The notes under the pieces: model-generated
Database searches by the model: none
Seen by the model: only the letters and a program-made list of their open reading frames with translations
What the model was told of the DNA's origin: nothing
Shown: positions 1 to 5,243 of the stretch, one piece after another
How the letters are laid out: every line of letters starts with the position of its first letter
Numbering within the stretch: the stretch's first letter is position 1
NCBI GenBank assembly: GCA_016781775.1
Contig: JADDPR010000364.1
Coordinates: 1 to 5,418, forward strand
Direction: 5' to 3'
DNA from: Rubrobacter sp.
GTDB taxonomy: Bacteria > Actinomycetota > Rubrobacteria > Rubrobacterales > Rubrobacteraceae
Length of the DNA stretch: 5,418 nucleotides
Translations under genes and position numbers: made by a program

Positions 1-64
1 CTAAAAGCCACCTCCGCCCGTACTACTGCCTCCGTAGCACCGAACCCTCGCCGCTACCGCTCGC

Positions 65-79
65 CCCCTGATCCAGGGG
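65..79. other. Short GC hairpin in the left intergenic region
   Basis: CCCCTG (65-70) and CAGGGG (74-79) form a perfect six-base-pair stem around a three-base loop (ATC). No T-run follows on either strand, so it is not a canonical intrinsic terminator. It could be a remnant terminator or a processing site for a gene ending to the left of the window. The rest of 1-160 shows no gene I can support: the forward frames hold stops or unnatural composition, and the reverse frame ending at base 1 has no start codon. Confidence 0.35.
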
Positions 80-157
80 CCTCGTCGGTCCGGAAAGCTC
101 GAACGTCCTCGAGGATCGGCCCCACGGGGACGAGCGGGTGCTTGCCGTTTGCCGCGT

Positions 158-166
158 TGTTATAAT
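158..166 (+). promoter_or_regulatory. Extended -10 promoter for the 92-residue gene
   Basis: TG at 158-159, one base, then a perfect TATAAT at 161-166 make a textbook extended -10 element in an otherwise GC-rich region. The only -35-like hexamer nearby, TTGCCG at 142-147, is too close (13-base spacer), so the promoter probably relies on the TGn element. Transcription would begin near 173, giving a leader of about 35 bases that ends in the AGGAG (198-202) before the ATG at 208. Confidence 0.6.
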
Positions 167-207
167 CGATACGTCCAGGCGGCATTCCGGCGTGGAGAGG
201 AGACGGT

Positions 208-486
208 ATGGTGACCGAGAAGCGCAGGTCTTTCCTGGAGTTGCTGTTCGGCGACGGGCACGGCTCCGAGCGGCAGGGGAGGGTTCTCAGGTACATCGTG
301 CATCGGCTCGGGGAGGGGGCGAGGCTCCAGGACGTCGTCGAGGAGGAGTACGTCCGGCGCAACGCCACCAGGGACGAGGTCGACCGGATCATAGTGAACC
401 CCGAGCTGATCCACTCTTCCAGGGAGCACCTCGAGAGGGCGTTCGCCTCGGGCGAGTTGGACCCGAAAGCTCCGGCGCACAGGTAG
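208..486 (+). CDS. Small helical protein of unknown function (92 aa)
   Basis: I do not recognise this family. The ATG at 208 is preceded by AGGAG at 198-202 with five bases of spacing and by its own extended -10 promoter, so the start is well supported; a GTG directly after it could serve instead. The product is 92 residues, highly charged (many Arg and Glu), with no cysteines, no signal peptide and no membrane segment. By eye it is mostly helical: likely helices at about 21-34, 38-51, 54-63 and 65-80, with a Gly-rich turn at 15-19. A compact helical bundle, or a winged-helix-like DNA-binding fold, would fit the pattern around residues 25-63, but no diagnostic motif supports either. It is probably cytoplasmic. 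It is transcribed separately from the zinc-ribbon gene 76 bases downstream, which has its own -10. Confidence 0.7.
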   Translation: MVTEKRRSFLELLFGDGHGSERQGRVLRYIVHRLGEGARLQDVVEEEYVRRNATRDEVDRIIVNPELIHSSREHLERAFASGELDPKAPAHR

Positions 487-517
487 ATCTAGCGGGTCCC
501 GGCCTCCGCGAGGGTTG

Positions 518-523
518 TATAAT
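518..523 (+). promoter_or_regulatory. -10 element (TATAAT) of the zinc-ribbon / membrane protein operon
   Basis: A perfect TATAAT lies at 518-523 in an AT-rich island (515-548) within GC-rich sequence. No good -35 hexamer sits 16-18 bases upstream. A TG dinucleotide directly abuts the hexamer instead of being one base away, so it is not a strict extended -10. Transcription would start near 530, about 33 bases before the ATG at 563. The GGTTG preceding the hexamer resembles the CGTTGT preceding the TATAAT at 161. Confidence 0.5.
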
Positions 524-562
524 ATTGCGGTTGCAATCTTCATATAACCCCGCGGAGGAAGC

Positions 563-865
563 ATGCCGATTTACGAGTACAAGTGCGAGAACGGGCACGT
601 CTTCGACATCATGCAGAAGATGAGCGAGGCCCCCCTGACGGAGTGCGTCGAGTGCGGCGCGCCGGTGAGGAAGGTGCTTCAGCCGGTCGGTATCTCCTTC
701 AAGGGCTCGGGCTTCTACTCGACCGACTACAACAACAAGGCCACGAAGACGGACACGAAAGAAACCACCAAGACAGAGTCCTCGAGCTCCTCGAACGGCA
801 ACGGCTCCGAGAAGAAGTCCGAGACGGCCTCCTCGACCGGGAGCACGGCCAAAAAGGCCGACTGA
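563..865 (+). CDS. FmdB-family zinc-ribbon protein
   Basis: The 100-residue protein opens with MPIYEYKCENGH, the hallmark of the FmdB/CxxC_CXXC_SSSS putative regulatory family. These are short proteins with an N-terminal zinc ribbon, first named for a gene near formamidase. Their biochemical role is not firmly established. Visible ligands are Cys8 and the pair Cys28/Cys31. The second Cys of the usual CxxCGH knuckle is replaced by Asn-Gly-His (residues 10-12), so His12 may complete the site, a variant I believe is common in Actinobacteria. The family signature FKGSGFYSTDY follows at 46-56. Residues 57-100 are a low-complexity Ser/Thr/Lys/Glu tail, probably disordered, as is usual in the family. 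GGAGGA at 554-559 lies three bases before the ATG, slightly close but strong. The stop is eight bases ahead of the next gene's GTG, suggesting co-transcription and possibly coupled translation. Confidence 0.92.
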   Translation: MPIYEYKCENGHVFDIMQKMSEAPLTECVECGAPVRKVLQPVGISFKGSGFYSTDYNNKATKTDTKETTKTESSSSSNGNGSEKKSETASSTGSTAKKAD

Positions 866-873
866 GGGGAACG

Positions 874-1146
874 GTGGCCGAGCCCGCACGAGGAGAACCC
901 GAGGGTCAGGTCCGTCGGGACGCGGGCAGGACCGCGCTCGCCCTCACGCTCCTCTTCGTCCTGGCAGCCATCACCGTCTCCGCAGGCCTCGTCGTCTACA
1001 CGGCTTGGCTCCACGATTCCGAAAACGGTCCGTTCGCCGTCCTCTTCGCCGTCCTGAGCTCCAAGGCCGCCCTCTCCTGGCTCGCCTGGAAAGACCAGGA
1101 CCTGCACGAACAACGCCGAGCCGGCGACGGGCCGAAGCAGACCTAG
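874..1146 (+). CDS. Small two-helix membrane protein, unknown function (90 aa)
   Basis: I do not recognise a named family. A GTG start at 874 is chosen because GAGG at 864-867, overlapping the stop of the zinc-ribbon gene, lies six bases upstream. The open frame continues further upstream, but that part only shadows the zinc-ribbon gene. The product has a charged, Arg/Glu-rich N-terminus (1-19), a strong hydrophobic segment at about 21-45 and a second, shorter one at about 52-72 (ending LSWLAW). A hydrophilic tail (73-90) carries K, Q, D, E and R. The simplest topology is two transmembrane helices joined by a short acidic loop (HDSENG, 47-52), with both ends probably cytoplasmic because positive charges flank both. 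It is likely co-transcribed with the FmdB-like gene. No catalytic residues are visible. Confidence 0.72.
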   Translation: MAEPARGEPEGQVRRDAGRTALALTLLFVLAAITVSAGLVVYTAWLHDSENGPFAVLFAVLSSKAALSWLAWKDQDLHEQRRAGDGPKQT

Positions 1147-1210
1147 CTCCCTACGCTCGATAAACTCGTTTTCTTTCCGTTATGCTGGTCCGGTCGCGTA
1201 CCCGAGCGCA

Positions 1211-1257
1211 GGCTACTTTCCGCCTTCCCGAGCACGAAAAGTACCGCGAAAAGTGCT
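1211..1257. repeat. Cluster of direct and inverted repeats upstream of dnaE
   Basis: Two exact copies of CGAAAAGT start at 1235 and 1247, a 12-base period, close to one helical turn. They sit between AGCAC (1231-1235) and GTGCT (1253-1257), which are perfect inverted repeats. A diverged inverted copy, TACTTTCCG, is at 1214-1222 and pairs with CGAAAAGTA. The arrangement resembles a multi-site operator on one face of the helix, though a 12-base period is slightly more than a turn. I do not recognise the motif as DnaA, LexA or NrdR boxes. Confidence 0.4.
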
Positions 1258-1273
1258 GCAAATAGGGGTTCAA

Positions 1274-1292
1274 CTTTAGGTAAAGCTTGACG
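1274..1292 (+). promoter_or_regulatory. Palindrome overlapping a TTGACG -35-like hexamer
   Basis: CTTTA-GG-TAAAG (1274-1285) is a perfect short palindrome. Two bases later comes TTGACG at 1287-1292, close to the consensus -35. A matching -10 at the expected distance is not evident: the nearest AT-containing hexamers (TGTAGT at 1315) are about 22 bases away. It is the best candidate region for the dnaE promoter, and the palindrome would be well placed as an operator, but this is inference from position. Confidence 0.3.
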
Positions 1293-1336
1293 TAGACAAT
1301 CGCTCCCCACTCCGTGTAGTGTCTTCCACCGAGGAT

Positions 1337-1350
1337 GTTCTTGGGAGAAC
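1337..1350. repeat. GTTCT/AGAAC inverted repeat in the dnaE leader
   Basis: GTTCT (1337-1341) and AGAAC (1346-1350) are perfect inverted repeats around TGGG. As RNA it is a five-base-pair hairpin; as DNA a possible half-turn dyad. The arms point opposite to the Gram-positive SOS box (GAAC-N4-GTTC), so it is not a LexA site. It lies just downstream of the ATG at 1335, which I judge not to be the translation start. Confidence 0.3.
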
Positions 1351-1358
1351 GGGCGCCG

Positions 1359-1381
1359 GGCGGGGCCTATCGGGCTCCGCC
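1359..1381 (+). promoter_or_regulatory. GC-rich stem-loop in the dnaE mRNA leader
   Basis: GGCGGGGCC (1359-1367) pairs with GGCTCCGCC (1373-1381) over nine base pairs, one of them G-U, with loop TATCG. A pyrimidine-rich GTCTTT follows at 1385-1390, then the Shine-Dalgarno at 1400-1405. The stem ends 18 bases before the Shine-Dalgarno, so it does not itself hide the site. It may stabilise the mRNA, act as a weak attenuator, or be chance in GC-rich DNA. The T-run is too short and too distant for a confident terminator. Confidence 0.45.
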
Positions 1382-1399
1382 GCCGTCTTTAAAGCACGG

Positions 1400-1405
1400 A
1401 GGAGG
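1400..1405 (+). promoter_or_regulatory. Shine-Dalgarno site deciding the dnaE TTG start
   Basis: A perfect AGGAGG (within GGAGGAGGGAG, 1398-1408) lies seven bases before TTG at 1413, ideal spacing. The alternative upstream ATG at 1335 has only GAGG directly abutting it (1331-1334), with no spacing. Confidence 0.85.
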
Positions 1406-1412
1406 GAGTTTC

Positions 1413-4400
1413 TTGCCGGCCACGCCATTCGCGCACTTGCATTGCCATTCGGAGTACTCGATGTTGGACGGGGCGAGCAGGATCAAGGACCTCGTCTCCT
1501 TCGCCAAGGAGCAGAACATGCCCGGCATCGCGCTCACGGATCACGGCGTGATGTACGGGTCGGTGAAGTTCTACCAGGAGGCGACGAAGGCCGGCATCAA
1601 GCCGATCTTGGGGTGCGAGGTCTACGTGACCGCCGACCGGCACGACCGCAGCCGGGCGAAGTACTACCATCTCACGCTTCTGGCGCGCACCGCCGAGGGT
1701 TACAAGAACCTCATGAAGCTCTCGACCTGCGGTTTCCTGGAGGGCTTCTACTACAAGCCGCGTGTGGACATGGAGATGCTCAGAAAGCACGGCAAGGGCA
1801 TCATCTGCCTCTCGGGCTGCCTCTCGGCCGAGGTGCCGACGCGCATCCTGGAGGGGCGCATCGACGAGGCGCGCAGGCTCGTGATGGAGTACGGCGAGAT
1901 CTTCGACGCCGTCTACCTGGAGATGCAGGACCACCTCGAGATCCCGGAGCAGAGGCGCGTCAACGAGGGGCTCCTGAAGCTCCATAAGGACACACACATC
2001 CCCCTCGTCGCGACGAACGACTCGCACTACACGGCGCGTTCGGACGCGAGGATGCACGACGTGCTGCTGTGCATCGGGACGGGCAAGTTCCACGCCGACC
2101 CGAACCGTATGCGCTTCTCCGGCGAGGAGTTCTACGTCAAGCCGGTCGACGAGATGGAGAAGCTCTTCCCGAACCATCCCGAGGCGCTGGAGAACACCCT
2201 GAAGGTCGTCGAGAGCATCGAGGACCCGGGGATCGAGCTCGGGAAGACGAGGCTGCCGAACTTCCCGAAGCCATCGGGCTACACGGCCGACCAGTACCTC
2301 CTCGAGAAGTGCGAGGAGGGCCTGAAGATGCGCTACGGGGCGCGGGCTCGGGACCCGGAGGTGCGGCAGCGCCTCGAGTTCGAGCTTGGGACGATCGGGA
2401 AGATGGGGTTCGCGGACTACTTCCTTATCGTGTGGGACTTCGTGAAGTACGCGAAGGACCGCAAGATCGCGGTGGGGCCGGGGCGAGGGTCGGCGGCGGG
2501 CTCGATCGTGGCGTACGCGCTGGAGATCACGGACCTCGACCCCCTGAAGTACTCGCTCCTCTTCGAGCGCTTCCTGAACCCCGACCGGATAAACATGCCG
2601 GATGTGGACATCGACTTCTCCGTCCACGGCCGGGCCGAGGTGATGCGCTACGTCACCGAGAAGTACGGCGGCTACGAGCACGTCGCGCAGATCATAACCT
2701 TCGGGACCCTCGGTGCCCGCGCCGCCATCCGCGACGCCGGACGCGTCTTCCAGTACCCCTACGACGCGACGGACAAGCTCGCCAAATTCATCCCCGAGAA
2801 GCCGGTCGGAACGGGCCTTCGCGACGTCCTGGCGCAGAACGAGGACGGCATCTACGTCCCGGGCGAGAAGCACCCCGGGGCGGCGCGTGAGATGCTCCAG
2901 TTTGTCGAGGGGAACGCGGGCGCCAAGGACATCCTGGACATCGCCTTCAACATCGAGGGCTTCTCCCGCCACGCCTCCATCCACGCCGCCGGAGTCGTGA
3001 TCTCGGAGGAAACCCTCACGGACATCGTCCCCTTGCAGAAGGGCGCCAAGGGCGAGGTCATGGTCCAGCACCCGATGAGCGACGTGGAGGCGTTGGGGCT
3101 CCTCAAGGTCGACTTCCTCGGCCTCAGAAACCTCGACGTCATCGAGGAGACGCTCCAGACTATCAAGGAGACGACCGGTGAGGAGGTGGACATCGGGGCG
3201 ATCCCGCTCGACGACGAGGAGACGCTGAAGCTCTTCTCCAGGGGCGACACCTTCGGGGTCTTCCAGTTTGAGTCCGGCGGGATGCAGCGGATGCTCCAGG
3301 AGGTCCGTCCCGACCGCTTCGACGACCTCGTGGCCCTGAACGCCCTGTACCGGCCGGGCCCGATGGATTACATCCCAAACTTCAAGCGGGGCAAGCACGA
3401 CCCCGAGAGCGTGCAGTACCCCGACGAGCGCGTAAAGCACATTCTGGAGCCGACCTACGGGGTGGCGGCCTACCAGGAACAGCTCATGGAGATCTCCAAG
3501 ACTTTGGGCGGCTTCACGCCCGGTGAGGCAGATACGCTTCGCAAAGCCATCGGTAAAAAGAACGCCAAGATGCTCGCGACGCTCAAGGACAAGTTCATGG
3601 ACGGCTGTACGGCGAGCGAGGTCTCCTCCGAGGTCGCCGAGGAGCTGTGGAACTGGATGGAGAAGGCCGGGGGCTACTCCTTCAACAAGAGCCACAGCGC
3701 ATGCTACTCCTTCCTCGCCTTCCAGACCGGCTACCTGAAGGCCCACTACCCCGAGGCGTACATGGCGGCCTTGATGAGCAGCGTGATGAACACGAAGGAC
3801 CGGGTGCCGCAGTACGTCGCGGAGGCGCGGGCGATGAGCATCGAGGTCTTGCCGCCGGACGTCAACGAGAGCGGGCACCGCTTCACCGTGGTAGGGGGGA
3901 CGATCCGGTTCGGGCTCTCTGCCGTCAAGAACGTCGGGAGCGCGTGCGTCGAGGCGATCATCGCCGCCAGGGAGGACGGGCCGTTCGAGGACGTCTTCGA
4001 CTTCTGCGAGCGGGTGGACCCGAAGACGTACAACAAGCGGACGCTCGAGGCGCTCATAAAGTGCGGGGCGTTCGACTGGACGGGTGCTTCACGGGCGGCG
4101 ATGGTCGAGGTCCACGAGAAGGCCGTCGAGCTCGCGCAGAAGAGCCTCAAGGAGGCGAACGCCGACCAGTTCTGCATGTTCGACGCCGCCGAAATAGCGC
4201 CGGCGAGGCCGGTAATCTCCGACGCCGAGGACGACCGTAGGGGCGTCCTCGAATGGGAGAAGGAAGTCCTCGGCCTCTACGTCTCGGACCATCCCCTGCG
4301 CCCCGTCGCCCACAAGCTCAAGAGGCACATCGACACCACCGTCTCCGACCTCGACCACTGCCGGGACGGGGCGGTCGTGTGGGTCGGGGGGCTCGCGACG

Positions 4401-4904
4401 AGCGTGCGGCGCAACACGACGCGAAAGGGCGACGTGATGGCGATGCTCCAGCTCGACGACGCGCGCGGGCTCGCCGAAGTCATGGTCTTCCCGAGGGTCT
4501 TCGCCAAGTGCGCCGACTGCGTGCGCGAAGACGCCATCCTCAAGGTCAAGGGCCGCGTGGAGCGCAAGGAGGGCATCCCGCGCGTCGTGGCGCTGGAGGT
4601 CGAGGAGCTGCACCTCGAACCCGGGCCCGACCCCCTGTACCTCTACGCCGACGAGTTCGTCGGGATCTCGCGGAGCAGGGCCAAGGAGGCCTTCGAGGTC
4701 ATCGGCCGCCACTCCGGCGGAAGCCCGCTCTTCCTCGTCTCGGGGGACGGCGCGCTTGAGGAGCAGATCGCGGGTGTGGACGACTCCTCCGACCTCCACG
4801 CCGAGCTCAAGCAGATCCTCGGCCCGCGCTGCATAAGCATCATCCGGCGAATTCCGGCACGCAGCGAGACACCGGCAGAGGCGGCGATGGAGCAGGTCGG
4901 GTAG
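1413..4904 (+). CDS. dnaE: DNA polymerase III alpha subunit (DnaE1 type)
   Basis: Catalytic subunit of the replicative C-family DNA polymerase, extending DNA from primers in the replisome. From the TTG start it has 1163 residues, close to E. coli DnaE (1160). Family members begin a few residues before the HLHxHS motif, as here (HLHCHS, 8-13); the in-frame ATG at 1335 would add 26 unconserved residues. The PHP domain (about 1-280) keeps all nine expected metal ligands: H10, H12, D19, H44, E69, H86, C136, D203 and H205. The polymerase core shows GPGRGSAAGS (355-364), the aspartate motif PDVDIDF (396-402), FSRHASIHAAG (517-527), the third catalytic Asp in KVDFLG (D567), ALYRPGPM (644-651) and NKSHSACYS (758-766). 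A helix-hairpin-helix region (about 833-888) leads to a likely clamp-binding QFCMF (919-923), then an OB fold (about 985-1065) and a short C-terminal domain. It lacks the inserted DnaQ-like exonuclease of PolC. No frameshift or missing catalytic residue is seen. Confidence 0.97.
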   Translation: MPATPFAHLHCHSEYSMLDGASRIKDLVSFAKEQNMPGIALTDHGVMYGSVKFYQEATKAGIKPILGCEVYVTADRHDRSRAKYYHLTLLARTAEGYKNLMKLSTCGFLEGFYYKPRVDMEMLRKHGKGIICLSGCLSAEVPTRILEGRIDEARRLVMEYGEIFDAVYLEMQDHLEIPEQRRVNEGLLKLHKDTHIPLVATNDSHYTARSDARMHDVLLCIGTGKFHADPNRMRFSGEEFYVKPVDEMEKLFPNHPEALENTLKVVESIEDPGIELGKTRLPNFPKPSGYTADQYLLEKCEEGLKMRYGARARDPEVRQRLEFELGTIGKMGFADYFLIVWDFVKYAKDRKIAVGPGRGSAAGSIVAYALEITDLDPLKYSLLFERFLNPDRINMPDVDIDFSVHGRAEVMRYVTEKYGGYEHVAQIITFGTLGARAAIRDAGRVFQYPYDATDKLAKFIPEKPVGTGLRDVLAQNEDGIYVPGEKHPGAAREMLQFVEGNAGAKDILDIAFNIEGFSRHASIHAAGVVISEETLTDIVPLQKGAKGEVMVQHPMSDVEALGLLKVDFLGLRNLDVIEETLQTIKETTGEEVDIGAIPLDDEETLKLFSRGDTFGVFQFESGGMQRMLQEVRPDRFDDLVALNALYRPGPMDYIPNFKRGKHDPESVQYPDERVKHILEPTYGVAAYQEQLMEISKTLGGFTPGEADTLRKAIGKKNAKMLATLKDKFMDGCTASEVSSEVAEELWNWMEKAGGYSFNKSHSACYSFLAFQTGYLKAHYPEAYMAALMSSVMNTKDRVPQYVAEARAMSIEVLPPDVNESGHRFTVVGGTIRFGLSAVKNVGSACVEAIIAAREDGPFEDVFDFCERVDPKTYNKRTLEALIKCGAFDWTGASRAAMVEVHEKAVELAQKSLKEANADQFCMFDAAEIAPARPVISDAEDDRRGVLEWEKEVLGLYVSDHPLRPVAHKLKRHIDTTVSDLDHCRDGAVVWVGGLATSVRRNTTRKGDVMAMLQLDDARGLAEVMVFPRVFAKCADCVREDAILKVKGRVERKEGIPRVVALEVEELHLEPGPDPLYLYADEFVGISRSRAKEAFEVIGRHSGGSPLFLVSGDGALEEQIAGVDDSSDLHAELKQILGPRCISIIRRIPARSETPAEAAMEQVG

Positions 4905-4944
4905 GCGCAGCGGCGGAGACAGAGATTCTCCACGGGTACCCGAA

Positions 4945-4964
4945 AAAGCCGCGGTCCGGGCTTT
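4945..4964. terminator. Weak stem-loop after dnaE, possible terminator
   Basis: AAAGCC (4945-4950) and GGCTTT (4959-4964) form a six-base-pair stem with an eight-base loop, preceded by an A-run (4943-4947). The 3' arm supplies only CTTT and is followed by ACAGGG, so the U-tract is poor. It is the only terminator-like structure in the 108-base gap after dnaE. Confidence 0.3.
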
Positions 4965-4974
4965 ACAGGGGGCT

Positions 4975-4980
4975 TAGAAT
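4975..4980 (+). promoter_or_regulatory. Candidate -10 (TAGAAT) for the 76-residue gene
   Basis: TAGAAT at 4975-4980 matches the -10 consensus at five of six positions, 33 bases before the ATG at 5013. No convincing -35 lies 16-18 bases upstream; TTTACA at 4962-4967 is too close. The distance to the start codon matches that of the other two proposed promoters in the window. Confidence 0.35.
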
Positions 4981-5012
4981 TCCTGTGTTGTCCAACGAGC
5001 GGGGAGGCAGTC

Positions 5013-5243
5013 ATGGAGCGAGGCCGGGTAGAGCGGATACCGGATCGGTGGATCGGGGAGCCGGTGGAGGTGGGGCACCATGTCGATAACTCCGGCGTCC
5101 TGTCGGTGGGGTCTTCCGCCGGTACCCTCGAAGAGACCGACGGCTCGGGCATCCTCATTTCGGTCCAGGGCTCCGGGGGCAGCGTGGAGCTTCGCTTCTT
5201 CCCCTGGGCATCCGTGGTCACGATCGCGACGTCGGCGGGCTAA
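5013..5243 (+). CDS. Small Sm-like / beta-barrel protein, function unknown (76 aa)
   Basis: The ATG at 5013 has GGAGG at 5003-5007 with five bases of spacing. The 76-residue product has no cysteines, signal peptide or membrane helix. Its pattern is that of a small all-beta domain: a WIGEPVEV strand at 13-20, GTLEETDGSGILISV at 37-51 (a Gly-Thr-Leu strand, an acidic turn, then a Gly-Ile-Leu strand) and FFPWASVVTI at 62-71. This G-x-L...D...GI-x-L...FPW-S-V-x-x-I layout recalls small Sm-like barrels found as stand-alone proteins in Actinobacteria, which suggests an RNA- or ligand-binding barrel. That is inference from pattern; I do not assign it to a named family. It follows dnaE by 108 bases with its own candidate -10. 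Its stop directly abuts the transposase remnant, but the C-terminus looks natural, not truncated. Confidence 0.65.
   Translation: MERGRVERIPDRWIGEPVEVGHHVDNSGVLSVGSSAGTLEETDGSGILISVQGSGGSVELRFFPWASVVTIATSAG

Noticed and set aside
1..159. Reverse-strand frame ending GSSTGGGGF with a stop at bases 3-1
   Set aside because: The Gly-rich end looks protein-like, but the frame has no ATG, GTG or TTG start before an upstream stop at 162-160, and no ribosome site.
563..865. Broken zinc ribbon in the FmdB-like protein because the second Cys is missing
   Set aside because: The Asn-Gly-His replacement leaves His12 as a possible ligand and, to my knowledge, occurs in many actinobacterial members, so it is a variant rather than damage.
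1161..1178. Intrinsic terminator after the membrane-protein gene
   Set aside because: A T-rich run (TTTTCTTT) is present, but the preceding sequence can only form a three-base-pair stem.
1337..1350. SOS (LexA) box near dnaE
   Set aside because: The half-sites are GTTC...GAAC with six bases between, the reverse orientation and wrong spacing for the Gram-positive GAAC-N4-GTTC box.
1389..3878. 829-residue open frame on the - strand opposite dnaE
   Set aside because: It lies entirely antisense to a highly conserved gene. Its Leu/Val/Arg/His/Asp-rich composition is the usual artefact of a high-GC coding strand, and no domain is recognisable.
4089..4799. 236-residue - strand frame opposite the dnaE 3' region
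   Set aside because: Shadow of the dnaE reading frame: no ribosome site, no motif, biased composition.
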